A stretch of DNA of 64,000 nucleotides from Nitrosomonas ureae (GTDB taxonomy: Bacteria; Pseudomonadota; Gammaproteobacteria; Burkholderiales; Nitrosomonadaceae): NCBI RefSeq assembly GCF_001455205.1, contig NZ_CP013341.1, positions 2,604,001 through 2,668,000 on the forward strand, in the 5' to 3' direction. Position numbers and translations under genes: made by a program. Below the pieces are notes generated by a model, which saw nothing but the letters and a program-made list of their open reading frames with translations, made no database searches and was not told where the DNA came from. Below are positions 1 through 7,111 of the stretch, one piece after another. Position 1 is the first letter of the stretch; each line of letters opens with the position of its first letter.

Positions 1-150
1 GAGAGCTGGTTTGCCTAAAAGATCTTTTCTGTAAATAAAAATAAAATTACTTAATGAAGAAAAAGTCCAGAACAGCCCGCTTTTTCCTAAGAAAAAAGGG
101 CATCTTGGCTTGGTTTTCTTGGCATAAATTTTGCTATTAATTATTTTCAT
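1..150 (-). CDS. Small hypothetical protein, runs off the window edge
   Basis: An open frame of 50 codons starts at 150 on the minus strand (MKIINSKIYAKKTK...) and is still open at position 1. Its ATG overlaps the TAA of the upstream 58-residue gene (TAATG), and a strong GGAGGAG lies about 10 nt upstream, so translation is coupled. The visible part is basic and has no domain I recognise. It belongs to the leftward operon controlled from 390-432. Confidence 0.55.
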   Translation of the reverse strand, partial: MKIINSKIYAKKTKPRCPFFLGKSGLFWTFSSLSNFIFIYRKDLLGKPAL

Positions 151-326
151 TATCTATTTACTCCTCCGCCACACAGATAAATGCTTCTAACCTCAGCCAT
201 GCATGCGCTGTAATCCGAATTGCTTGCCCAAGCCAAAGCTGCCAAAAATCCGAAGAAGAAAAGCCATACTAGAATTCTCATCAGATTTGCCGCTTCCGGT
301 GCCTCGTAACTTTTGAAGTCTCTCAT
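150..326 (-). CDS. Small single-span membrane protein (58 aa)
   Basis: Starts at ATG 326 after AAGGAGGG, a near-perfect ribosome binding site. The 58 residues have a polar N-terminus (MRDFKSYEAPE), one hydrophobic segment at about residues 17-34 (ILVWLFFFGFLAALAWA) and a Cys-containing tail. It is the first gene of the leftward operon, about 57 nt downstream of a promoter-operator like the one at 5130-5171. It could be an early phage membrane effector such as a superinfection exclusion or host-takeover factor; that is inference from position only. I do not recognise the family. Confidence 0.7.
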   Translation of the reverse strand: MRDFKSYEAPEAANLMRILVWLFFFGFLAALAWASNSDYSACMAEVRSIYLCGGGVNR

Positions 327-389
327 CTCAAACCCTCCTTAATTTATCCAACCGACCTACGCTTACGATTTATGGTGGTTGATGTAAGA

Positions 390-432
390 ATATTAGCACC
401 GTGCTTACGTATAGTCAATAGCACGGTGCTAA
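390..432 (-). promoter_or_regulatory. Leftward early promoter with two repressor operators (PL-like)
   Basis: On the minus strand TTGACT (413-418) and TAATAT (390-395) are 17 bp apart. Two near-palindromes overlap them: TTAGCACCGTGCTTA at 393-407 covers the -10 and ATAGCACGGTGCTAA at 418-432 covers the -35, with centres 25 bp apart. The same TTGACT...AAGCACGGTGCTAATAT block recurs at 5142-5171. I read this as the lytic left promoter shut by the prophage repressor. Confidence 0.8.
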
Positions 433-504
433 TAAATATGGGTATAGTAATTACCTAGGACAAATTCAGTACGAACCGACTACGAAATAGGTATAAAGAT
501 TAAC

Positions 505-522
505 TCCGTCGAATTCGACGGA
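505..522. repeat. Perfect 18-bp palindrome
   Basis: TCCGTCGAATTCGACGGA is fully self-complementary with no loop. It sits in the 378-bp gap between the leftward operon and the HATPase gene. There is no T-run beside it, so it looks more like a protein-binding site than a terminator. The rest of 433-704 is AT-rich and shows no further gene. Confidence 0.5.
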
Positions 523-704
523 ATTAGGGTGCAGTGTGTAGTTGATGTGATAAGCTGGAATTGCTATGAGAAAGTAGAAAAATTAGAAAAGTTTAAATAG
601 GGATGGATATATTCTCGTTTTCTATTTAAGAAAAAAAGCATTTTTAGTTTAAAATTGAGTGTGCGATCGTACTGAATAAAAATCTGAATAAAATTAAAAT
701 TTAA

Positions 705-1631
705 TTGTTACCACATACATATTTTTGGAAAGATGTAAGAATAAAATTGCCCGTACGTTTTAATCGGGTGAGTATGTATCCATTAATAGAAGATGCAATA
801 AGAATTCAAAAAAAAGAAAAGGCAGCAAAGATAATTTTTGATTTTCGAGAAATAAAAGAAATTTTTCCAGTAGAAGTAGTAGTTTTAAGTAATTTGATTG
901 AATATTTCAAAAAAATTAAAGTAAAAGTCGAATTAGAGAATTATGAAACTGGATATGAATCAATTAGGTTTTTAGATGAAGTAGGTTTTTTTAAACTTTA
1001 TTTAGGTGGACAGGTTTTAACAAAGCATGAAACTAAGTATTGCAATATGCCATTGCAACTAGTTACTACCGAACAAAATATTGGATATTTGTATTTCGAG
1101 TTAATACCTTGGATTGCAACCCAATCAGGGTTAAGTAATGAAGAGACTCTAGCTCCTCTTAGGAGCTGTATTGAAGAGGTGTTACATAATATTGAATATC
1201 ATTCAGGCGTCGGTAAAGGATGTACATTTACACATTACGATCCTGGAAAATCTGAAATAAGAATTGCAATCTCAGATTTTGGAAGAACAATACCTGCTTC
1301 AGTTAGAGCTGTAAGGCAAGGGCTATTGGATCACGAAGCAATTAAAGTGGCTTGCGAAGAAGGATTTACTACAAAATCCAATGTAAGGAATCGTGGTGCA
1401 GGTCTTCCTAACTTAATCCAATATGTTACTCAAAGAAACAATGGAACAATATTGATTGCTTCGGGAACTGGTGAAATTTCTGCTGTAAAAGATTTTGAAA
1501 CAAGTAAAATTATACCAAGACCTTCACCGGGATTTTATCCTGGTACATTAGTGCGTATAATTTTGAAAACAAAGAATTTTGACAAAATTGTGGAGGATAT
1601 TAAACAGGAGCCATTCCAATGGAAATTGTGA
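705..1631 (+). CDS. STAS-like plus HATPase (GHKL) protein
   Basis: Residues about 10-100 look like a STAS-like fold (IIFDFREIKEIFPVEVVVLSNLIEY). Residues about 140-265 carry GHKL ATPase boxes: an N-box-like EEVLHNIEYHS, a G1-like ISDFG, and RGAGLPNL as the G2 box. Related proteins are anti-sigma or sensor-type ATP binders. The TTG at 705 follows directly on an in-frame TAA, and the first beta strand begins soon after, so the start is at or near 705 although no ribosome binding site is visible. It is clearly more AT-rich than its neighbours, which suggests recent acquisition. It overlaps the next gene by 13 nt. Its role is unknown; a phage-carried signalling or defence pair is possible. Confidence 0.75.
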   Translation: MLPHTYFWKDVRIKLPVRFNRVSMYPLIEDAIRIQKKEKAAKIIFDFREIKEIFPVEVVVLSNLIEYFKKIKVKVELENYETGYESIRFLDEVGFFKLYLGGQVLTKHETKYCNMPLQLVTTEQNIGYLYFELIPWIATQSGLSNEETLAPLRSCIEEVLHNIEYHSGVGKGCTFTHYDPGKSEIRIAISDFGRTIPASVRAVRQGLLDHEAIKVACEEGFTTKSNVRNRGAGLPNLIQYVTQRNNGTILIASGTGEISAVKDFETSKIIPRPSPGFYPGTLVRIILKTKNFDKIVEDIKQEPFQWKL

Positions 1632-1912
1632 TTAAAAAATACGTTGAGAGGCCATCTACCTATGAGGATGGAGAAAAAATATTTAATTTAATTTACCCAG
1701 AAATAGCAAATAACGAGAGAGTGGAAGTTTCTTTCGCTGGGATAGAATCTGTCCCATCTGCGTTTATAAATGCTGCATTTATACGATTATTAGAAAAAGT
1801 TACTTTTGAAGATATAAAAAAATATCTGCAAATAGTTAATTCTACTCATCATATAAATACATTAATACAAAACAGATTCGCTTTTGCTGTAAAAAAATCT
1901 GAATTAGCGTAA
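1619..1912 (+). CDS. STAS-like DUF4325 protein
   Basis: 97 residues; the segment VEVSFAGIESVPSAFINAAFIRLLE matches the beta-alpha core of the STAS-like DUF4325 family, resembling anti-anti-sigma factors. It overlaps the end of the HATPase gene by 13 nt, so the two are cotranscribed and probably interact. In partner-switching systems a GHKL kinase and a STAS protein form a regulatory pair; here that is inferred from the pairing. Composition is as AT-rich as its partner. AAACAGGAGCC just before the ATG supplies a good ribosome binding site. Confidence 0.75.
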   Translation: MEIVIKKYVERPSTYEDGEKIFNLIYPEIANNERVEVSFAGIESVPSAFINAAFIRLLEKVTFEDIKKYLQIVNSTHHINTLIQNRFAFAVKKSELA

Positions 1913-1996
1913 GAGTTTTAGATAAATTTAGCTACATTTAGCTTAGGATCTAACCGATGGAAATTAACTTAATCTATTATTAGACAGAATCAAAAT

Positions 1997-3271
1997 CTAG
2001 TCTTTAATCTGTACCAATTCATCCCACTGAGTCGTATACCCCGGACTCCTGCTACCTTGCTTCATCTTCCAATGCTGATCAGTGCCTTCGGAAGCTAACT
2101 TAATAGTCCCTTTGCCCATTCTAGCGTTAATTTGATCCATTACTTTCATTAACCGCTTTGACTTGTTATCTTCCAATCGGAGACCGAACATATCGTTCTG
2201 GCGATTCTCATTAGTTACAAAATCCGAGAGCATTACTCCGGCTTTGTTGTATTTGTATCCGCTTCGATAGATCTTGTGCAACCCCCACAACGCCGCTTTG
2301 GTGAGTAAAATAGTATCGGCCGATTGCGTCGGAAGCTTGATCTTATAGGTGTTGTGATAGTTCTCTTCTGGCTTATTGAACCGGCTGGTGGTGATGAATA
2401 CATGCACGGCCCCGGCATAAGATTGTTGCCGGCGTAATTTTTCTGCAGCTTTGGCAATGTGAGAGGATACTGATTCTTCCAAGCTCTTGAGATCTTTTAC
2501 CGTTATACCAAACGATCTTGAGCTGATGATCTGCTTCTTGGGTGGCGAGATTTCTTCCAGTTCGATGCAGGGCACACCATTCAATTCACGGATAGTTTTT
2601 TCCATAACCACGCTGAATTCCTCCCTGAGACGTTTTGAATTGGAATTTTTCAAATCCAGGGCAGTTTTAATTCCGTGTTTATTCAGTTTGGGTGCAAGCT
2701 TTCTGCCGATACCCCAGACTTCACCAACTTCAATACGGCTCAACCATTCATCATGCAGGGTAGGGGAAAAAGCATTCAGATCGCAGACACCGTTAAAGTT
2801 AGCATTTTTCTTTGCAACATGATTGGCCAGTTTAGAAAGTGTCTTGGTACCACCAATTCCGACGCAAACCGGCAATCCAGTCCATTGTTTGATTCTCTGC
2901 CTGATGCTTTGCCCATAATTGGTATGCTCCCGGAATCCAGTAATATCCAAGAAGCATTCATCGATCGAATAGATTTCTTGGTTTGGGCTATATTCCGATA
3001 GTATGCTCATTACCCGGTCGCTCATATCGGCGTATAGCGTGTAATTGGATGAGTAGGCTATGATTCCATGTTTTTTGGCAAGATCTTTCAGCTGAAACCA
3101 CGGTTGGCCCATTTTTACACCAAGTGCCTTTACTTCATTGCTTCTGGCGACGGCGCAGCCATCGTTATTGGATAACACCACAACCGGCACATCTTCGAGC
3201 TTTGGATTAAAAACCCTCTCGCAACTTACATAGAAGTTATTTACATCGATGAGCGCTATGGATCTATCCAT
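1997..3271 (-). CDS. umuC: Y-family DNA polymerase V catalytic subunit
   Basis: 424 residues, the usual UmuC length. The N-terminus MDRSIALIDVNNFYVSCERVF carries the first metal-binding Asp, and YSIDECFLD at about residues 101-109 holds the DE pair of the active site. Helix-hairpin-helix (VGEVWGIGRKLA), little-finger and C-terminal regions follow. It performs error-prone lesion bypass. No umuD is adjacent, so it would need a host UmuD' or act alone. No SOS box (CTGT-N8-ACAG) is seen upstream; instead there are repeated TCACAA boxes (3284-3334). As a prophage gene it is a mutagenesis or repair moron. Confidence 0.93.
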   Translation of the reverse strand: MDRSIALIDVNNFYVSCERVFNPKLEDVPVVVLSNNDGCAVARSNEVKALGVKMGQPWFQLKDLAKKHGIIAYSSNYTLYADMSDRVMSILSEYSPNQEIYSIDECFLDITGFREHTNYGQSIRQRIKQWTGLPVCVGIGGTKTLSKLANHVAKKNANFNGVCDLNAFSPTLHDEWLSRIEVGEVWGIGRKLAPKLNKHGIKTALDLKNSNSKRLREEFSVVMEKTIRELNGVPCIELEEISPPKKQIISSRSFGITVKDLKSLEESVSSHIAKAAEKLRRQQSYAGAVHVFITTSRFNKPEENYHNTYKIKLPTQSADTILLTKAALWGLHKIYRSGYKYNKAGVMLSDFVTNENRQNDMFGLRLEDNKSKRLMKVMDQINARMGKGTIKLASEGTDQHWKMKQGSRSPGYTTQWDELVQIKD

Positions 3272-3283
3272 GGTATTAATTTT

Positions 3284-3334
3284 TCACAACCCTAACTATC
3301 ACAAAATATTCACAATCGAGCGAGTATATTGTGA
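3284..3334. promoter_or_regulatory. TCACAA repeat cluster upstream of umuC
   Basis: TCACAA occurs at 3284-3289, 3299-3304 and 3310-3315, and in inverted form (TTGTGA) at 3329-3334. CACAAT...ATTGTG at 3311-3333 makes a dyad. It lies in the 140-bp region upstream of the umuC start, where an operator would be. No protein is known to bind it; function is inferred from position. Confidence 0.4.
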
Positions 3335-3370
3335 TTGGCACTTCAATCTACCTCAAGAGGTTGTCATTTA

Positions 3371-3404
3371 GCGCGTTTCTTGATCCCCATTTTAAGAAAC
3401 GCGC
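3371..3404. terminator. 11-bp stem-loop between PEP-CTERM gene and umuC
   Basis: GCGCGTTTCTT (3371-3381) pairs perfectly with AAGAAACGCGC (3394-3404) across a 12-nt loop. It begins just after the stop of the minus-strand PEP-CTERM gene. The T-run is poor in the minus direction, while the plus direction ends in TTCCTTT, so termination efficiency is uncertain. Confidence 0.5.
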
Positions 3405-3412
3405 TTCCTTTA

Positions 3413-4060
3413 TCATGCTGCGTTTCTTCTTACCACAAATCCCAATAAACCAAGCCCGGCCAACAACATCAAATAAGTTGATGGTTCCGGGATCTGGGAG
3501 GGGGATTCGTAATTTAGTGATGCATTAAAGTGAAAGTCTGGTTGGAAGCTTGATATTGTCCAAACACCTGGATTCTTTGAGTATCCGCTTTCTGTTGGAG
3601 AGGGCGTAAAGTTATATAAACTAAAAACATCATTATCTCTATTGACTCCTGGCCTTGTTAAATCGCTGTATGAATGAAAATAAACAGCATGCGCATTGCT
3701 TGATGTATTTTCTTCCAACAATTTCAAAACTGATATGCTCCAGTCACTGACGTTTCCAGAGCTATCGGTATCGATTCTGATAAGCTGAGGATGATTTAAA
3801 CCATTTGATTGTTGAAGATTCGCATCAGCTTGTGTAAGAGTACCTGTATCAGATTGGGATATAGACCAATTAATCAGAGTTGACCTATCGTCAGTAAATT
3901 CAAATATCATGCTGATAGGTGAGTAATTCGGTCCTGGATTTCCCAAAGCGTCTTTTGATAAAAGTTGATTGCTTTCGTATGTGAAAATAATATTCGCACT
4001 AGCCGTTCCAGTTACGAATGCTAGTGATGCAGCAACCAATAAATACTTTGATGATTTCAT
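3413..4060 (-). CDS. PEP-CTERM sorted extracellular protein
   Basis: 215 residues from ATG 4060, which has AAAGGGGAA just upstream; a longer frame to 4099 lacks a ribosome binding site. It has a signal peptide (MKSSKYLLVAASLAFVTGTASA), a beta-rich domain and a C-terminal IPEPSTYLMLLAGLGLL segment with basic end VVRRNAA, the full PEP-CTERM tripartite signal recognised by exosortase EpsH-type systems. Such proteins are exported and probably anchored in exopolysaccharide. It sits on the minus strand in the phage immunity region, so it looks like a lysogenic-conversion gene. No enzymatic domain is recognised. Confidence 0.85.
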   Translation of the reverse strand: MKSSKYLLVAASLAFVTGTASANIIFTYESNQLLSKDALGNPGPNYSPISMIFEFTDDRSTLINWSISQSDTGTLTQADANLQQSNGLNHPQLIRIDTDSSGNVSDWSISVLKLLEENTSSNAHAVYFHSYSDLTRPGVNRDNDVFSLYNFTPSPTESGYSKNPGVWTISSFQPDFHFNASLNYESPSQIPEPSTYLMLLAGLGLLGFVVRRNAA

Positions 4061-4082
4061 TATTTCCCCTTTTTGTTTGTTA

Positions 4083-4313
4083 TTAAATCTTTTCACCATC
4101 CAATCTCACTGTAGCTTCAGAATGATCATTTGGAATAACTATTACCACTTCTTTTCCTGATGTAGTTATAATCCTTATAGTCAAGCTCCTGGCTGGCGGT
4201 CGTAGATCGTCACCTAAAATTCTTTCAACTAAATATTTACAGCTTTCACCATTTTCGTAATATGGAAAAACACTTCCATTAACTAACGGTGCATATATCT
4301 CAACATTCCCCAT
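4083..4313 (-). CDS. Conserved hypothetical phage protein (76 aa)
   Basis: MGNVEIYAPLVNGSVFPYYENG... starts at 4313 with GGGAG 7 nt upstream; a start at 4340 would have no such site. The sequence is beta-rich with no membrane segment. It ends 22 bp upstream of the PEP-CTERM start, and its own start faces the divergent gene at 4335 only 21 bp away, so the two 5' regions must share sequence. I do not recognise a domain. Confidence 0.6.
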   Translation of the reverse strand: MGNVEIYAPLVNGSVFPYYENGESCKYLVERILGDDLRPPARSLTIRIITTSGKEVVIVIPNDHSEATVRLDGEKI

Positions 4314-4334
4314 ACCCAACTCCCGAGTGAAAAA

Positions 4335-4610
4335 ATGCAAAAAAACGAACTTAACGAAGTTGAAATCGTGTTAGCTAAAATTCTTAATTATCAAAACGAA
4401 CCCGAAGCATTCGATCATCCTGATGTTTATCCTGAATGGAGAGAACATAAATGGCTTCCTTACGATATCTATCAAAGGTTTGTTAAGAAAACCATCATCG
4501 ACTACCTTGATTCAATAAATTCACCAGTTCACCAAGAACTAAGAGAGCGCATCAAGTTAAGATGGAAAGAAAATGATGAAGCTGATAAATTAAATCAGGA
4601 GGAGCCTTAA
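4335..4610 (+). CDS. Hypothetical protein (91 aa)
   Basis: Polar, charged, probably all-helical protein (MQKNELNEVEIVLAKILNYQ...; many Glu, Lys and Asp). It has no signal peptide or recognised domain. It is transcribed divergently from the gene at 4083-4313 and followed by a hairpin. The ribosome binding site is weak (GAGTG about 5-9 nt upstream). Coding is supported mainly by the open frame and plausible protein composition. Confidence 0.5.
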   Translation: MQKNELNEVEIVLAKILNYQNEPEAFDHPDVYPEWREHKWLPYDIYQRFVKKTIIDYLDSINSPVHQELRERIKLRWKENDEADKLNQEEP

Positions 4611-4615
4611 TTATT

Positions 4616-4637
4616 AAGTTTTACCTCTAAAACTTTT
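4616..4637 (+). terminator. Hairpin after 4335-4610 gene
   Basis: AAGTTTTA and TAAAACTT form an 8-bp perfect stem around a CCTC loop, followed by TT. It is AT-rich and therefore weak, but well placed just after the stop codon. Confidence 0.45.
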
Positions 4638-4698
4638 CCTGCACCCGCAATCTTCCTTTGCACACCTTGTTCTTATAGAAACAACTTTCTTTCCCCAA

Positions 4699-5094
4699 CT
4701 ATTTATCCGTTCCTTTTCCAGCTCTAAGTGCATCATTTGCGCCATCAATAATTTTATCTGTCGCCTTTAATTCGGCGTCTCCCATTTTTTTTAGCCTTTC
4801 TCCAAATTTTGAGAGCAAAGCATATTGATCCATATTCAATTCTTCTTCCCATTGACTTTGAGTAACTGGTTGATCCATCCAGCCGCGAGGTTTATTGGTT
4901 TTTATTTCTATCTCTCTTGCTGACTCAGAGTTAATGGATCTAGGTTGACCATTTCTAGTTGAGACAGATCTGTTTATCCATTGAGATACTTGGGTATAAC
5001 TTTTTTCTAGTTTTTTTGCTAAAGCAGCCACCGTTCCATACTCATCCCTGAGTATCAGAAGCCTTTCGTGCCTAGTTTCCTCAACAGTTTTCAT
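4699..5094 (-). CDS. CI-like prophage repressor, HTH domain only
   Basis: 131 residues from ATG 5094. The frame extends to 5160, but those residues are hydrophobic and overlap the operator. The N-terminal half is a Cro/CI helix-turn-helix (TVAALAKKLEKSYTQVSQWIN) followed by the familiar ESAREIEIKTNKPRGWMD segment. The family usually continues into an S24 LexA-type self-cleaving domain, which is absent; the C-terminus is a short Lys/Glu-rich helix. It faces the YdaS-like gene across the operator at 5130-5171, the standard repressor/Cro arrangement. Lack of the peptidase domain implies induction by another route, such as an antirepressor. Confidence 0.85.
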   Translation of the reverse strand: MKTVEETRHERLLILRDEYGTVAALAKKLEKSYTQVSQWINRSVSTRNGQPRSINSESAREIEIKTNKPRGWMDQPVTQSQWEEELNMDQYALLSKFGERLKKMGDAELKATDKIIDGANDALRAGKGTDK

Positions 5095-5129
5095 AGGCAA
5101 ATTAAACAACAAGAGCATAAAAAAAAATA

Positions 5130-5171
5130 TTAGCACCGGAATTGACTTTACTATAAGCACGGTGCTAATAT
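5130..5171 (+). promoter_or_regulatory. Rightward early promoter-operator (PR-like)
   Basis: TTGACT (5142-5147) and TAATAT (5166-5171) lie 18 bp apart. TAAGCACGGTGCTAA at 5154-5168 covers the -10, and a half-site TTAGCAC at 5130-5136 lies upstream. The predicted transcription start falls within a base or two of the ATG at 5179, so the YdaS-like mRNA should be leaderless. The sequence is nearly the same as the leftward promoter at 390-432. Confidence 0.85.
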
Positions 5172-5178
5172 TCGCCGC

Positions 5179-5427
5179 ATGAACCTAAATCAATATTTAA
5201 ATGAAATTGAAAATTCCAACCGTTTTGCAAAACGTATTGGAGTTCCATTGCCTTCAGTAAGCCATTGGAGACATAACAAAAGACAAGTCCCGTTAGCTAA
5301 GGCATTACTTATTGAATCTGCTACCAATGGGTTAGTAACAAGAAAAGAGTTAAGGCCGGATGACTGGCAAACGTGGTGGCCGGAGCTTGCCAAGAAAGAA
5401 CAAACTGATTCGGAAAAAGCGGCATGA
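5179..5427 (+). CDS. YdaS/Cro-like DNA-binding regulator
   Basis: 82 residues. NRFAKRIGVPLPSVSHWRHNKRQVPLAKALLIE is a helix-turn-helix, followed by the characteristic ESATNGLVTRKELRPDDW...WWPEL of the YdaS/Cro family. It starts directly downstream of the rightward promoter with no room for a ribosome binding site, consistent with a leaderless message. It is divergent from the repressor and probably acts as the Cro-like switch to lytic growth. Its stop overlaps the next start (ATGA). Confidence 0.88.
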   Translation: MNLNQYLNEIENSNRFAKRIGVPLPSVSHWRHNKRQVPLAKALLIESATNGLVTRKELRPDDWQTWWPELAKKEQTDSEKAA

Positions 5428-5501
5428 GTATTCATTTTGCGCATTATCCATATGCTGAAAGTGGTGAGCTAGACGAAAGGTCAAGAGGTTTCGCTTTATG
5501 A
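5424..5501 (+). CDS. 25-aa micro-ORF linking cro-like and CII-like genes
   Basis: MSIHFAHYPYAESGELDERS... runs from 5424 to 5501. Its ATG overlaps the TGA of the YdaS-like gene and its TGA overlaps the ATG of the CII-like gene, both as ATGA. This double coupling suggests it is translated. An AAGAGG within it serves the next gene. It may be a functional micropeptide or only a relay for ribosomes. Confidence 0.5.
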   Translation: MSIHFAHYPYAESGELDERSRGFAL

Positions 5502-5968
5502 GACAGTCATCGAGATTAACAAAGCAGATTTACAGATCATTGTTTCTGTCATTACAAGCTGATGCAAAGAAATTTCCTGGCGGAATTACCGCGTTGGCAG
5601 GTGTGCTGGGAATGAATCCAACAACACTTGCCAATCATTTGAATCCGGATCATGAAGCATTACCTCCTTCCTTTTCTGTCCTTTTAGAAATCATTATTCA
5701 TTGCCAGGCCAAAGCCACTATTTTTTCACTGGCCTATTTAATCGGTCAGGCAACCATTGATGTTGATCTGTCGCTGGAACAAACCGAACCAAAATGTCAG
5801 GTAAAAACTTTCCTATCCTTGGTTGCCAGCACTTCCACGCTACTAAAAGAAGGCAGCGATGCCGCACAAGATTTTCATTTTGATGCAAGTGAGCGTCAAA
5901 AATTGAGACCGTTACTTTTGCACCTGATGCAAATAACAACTCAGCTTTACAACTCATTCAACGAATGA
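5498..5968 (+). CDS. CII-like phage regulatory protein
   Basis: 156 residues. The N-terminal part, GGITALAGVLGMNPTTLANHLN, followed by a helical HCQAKATIFSLAYL segment, matches the phage regulatory CII (CP76) family. It is placed where lambda cII sits, between cro and the replication genes, and starts by ATGA overlap. It probably activates lysogeny promoters; that is family-based inference. The C-terminal half (residues 85-156) is helical and less typical. Confidence 0.75.
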   Translation: MRQSSRLTKQIYRSLFLSLQADAKKFPGGITALAGVLGMNPTTLANHLNPDHEALPPSFSVLLEIIIHCQAKATIFSLAYLIGQATIDVDLSLEQTEPKCQVKTFLSLVASTSTLLKEGSDAAQDFHFDASERQKLRPLLLHLMQITTQLYNSFNE

Positions 5969-5969
5969 A

Positions 5970-6143
5970 ATGAACAATATCCATAGGCCATCAGTTTCTT
6001 CTTTGGATATACCGCAGCGCGATGTGCGACCCGTATCGCATAGTCGGAATCGCGCAAAACTTCTGACAGGCGTTTTAATAATGTCCGCTTGTTTTATATC
6101 CGTGTGTTTGATCGCTCAAATGCACGGGTTTTTTATTGGTTAA
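5970..6143 (+). CDS. Small single-span membrane protein (57 aa)
   Basis: Starts 2 nt after the CII-like stop (MNNIHRPSVSSLD...) and ends 5 nt before the replication gene. Residues about 33-54 are hydrophobic (LLTGVLIMSACFISVCLIA). There is no clear ribosome binding site, so translation would depend on coupling. Tight packing between two real genes is the main support. Confidence 0.45.
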   Translation: MNNIHRPSVSSLDIPQRDVRPVSHSRNRAKLLTGVLIMSACFISVCLIAQMHGFFIG

Positions 6144-6148
6144 TTGAT

Positions 6149-7111
6149 ATGGCTCGCGCAAGGAATATAAAACCCTCATTTTTTACAAATGAGCAGCTTG
6201 CAGATAATGATCCTTTGGGAAGATTGCTATTCATCGGATTATGGACACTGGCTGATTACAACGGGAATTTAGAATGCAAACCAAGAACGATAAAAGTTCA
6301 GGTTTTGCCATGGGATGATTGCGATATCAAACAACTCATGATTAATCTCGATAAATCTGGATTAATACGGTTCTACTCTGACTCTGAAAAATTATTCATC
6401 AATATACCCAATTTCCTCAAACACCAGAGTCCGCACAAGAACGAAAGAGAAAAACCTAGCGAGATACCTGAATACAATACCGATCATCTTCAACTCATTG
6501 ATTATTCGTCACTCACGATTAATCATGATTTAACTGGAGCGATACGGATCAACTCTACTAGTGATCGCGCTGATTCCCTCTTCCTGAATCCCCATTCATT
6601 GAATCCTGATTGCCTTAACCTGATTTCTGATTGCGGCACTTCGGATTCTATCGAATCCTCCGTACCTATTTTCCCGGAGGGGGTCGATAAAACCGACCCA
6701 CCACCGATCGAAAAAACCAAAAAATCCGAAAAATCATCAACCCCGAATGCCGAGGCATGCCGGAAAACATGGGATCAATACGTCCTTGCTTACCACAATC
6801 GATATGGCACAGATCCGGTCAGGAATGCCACCGTTAATGCTCAGATTGTGCAATTTGTGAAGCGTATCGGAATTGATGAATCCCCGCATGTAGCAGCGTT
6901 CTTCGTGCATCACAACAATCAATTTTACATTCAGAAAATGCATACGGTCGGAACTCTGCTGGCAGATGCCGAGAAGCTGCGTACCGAATGGGCAACCAAG
7001 CGACAGGTTACGAACACCCAAGCGAGGCTAGCTGACAAGAAACAGGGTACTGCAAATGTTTTTAAAGAATTAATCGAAGAGCAAAGGACGGTTAAAAATG
7101 CCACAAATTAA
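6149..7111 (+). CDS. Phage replication protein, winged-helix (O-like)
   Basis: 320 residues from ATG 6149 (MARARNIKPSFFTNEQLA). The N-terminal domain (residues 1-110) with GRLLFIGLWTLADYNGNLECKP and FINIPNFLKHQSPHKNE is typical of prophage replication initiators. A Ser/Pro-rich linker (about 130-210) leads to a helical C-terminal domain (215-320). An upstream TTG (6089) is less likely because conservation begins at MARA. It overlaps the next gene by 14 nt. It likely marks or binds the phage origin, which in lambda-like phages lies inside such a gene; no iteron set was resolved by eye. Confidence 0.8.
   Translation: MARARNIKPSFFTNEQLADNDPLGRLLFIGLWTLADYNGNLECKPRTIKVQVLPWDDCDIKQLMINLDKSGLIRFYSDSEKLFINIPNFLKHQSPHKNEREKPSEIPEYNTDHLQLIDYSSLTINHDLTGAIRINSTSDRADSLFLNPHSLNPDCLNLISDCGTSDSIESSVPIFPEGVDKTDPPPIEKTKKSEKSSTPNAEACRKTWDQYVLAYHNRYGTDPVRNATVNAQIVQFVKRIGIDESPHVAAFFVHHNNQFYIQKMHTVGTLLADAEKLRTEWATKRQVTNTQARLADKKQGTANVFKELIEEQRTVKNATN

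Noticed and set aside
3272..3340. LexA/SOS box for umuC
   Set aside because: No CTGT-N8-ACAG motif; only TCACAA repeats are present.
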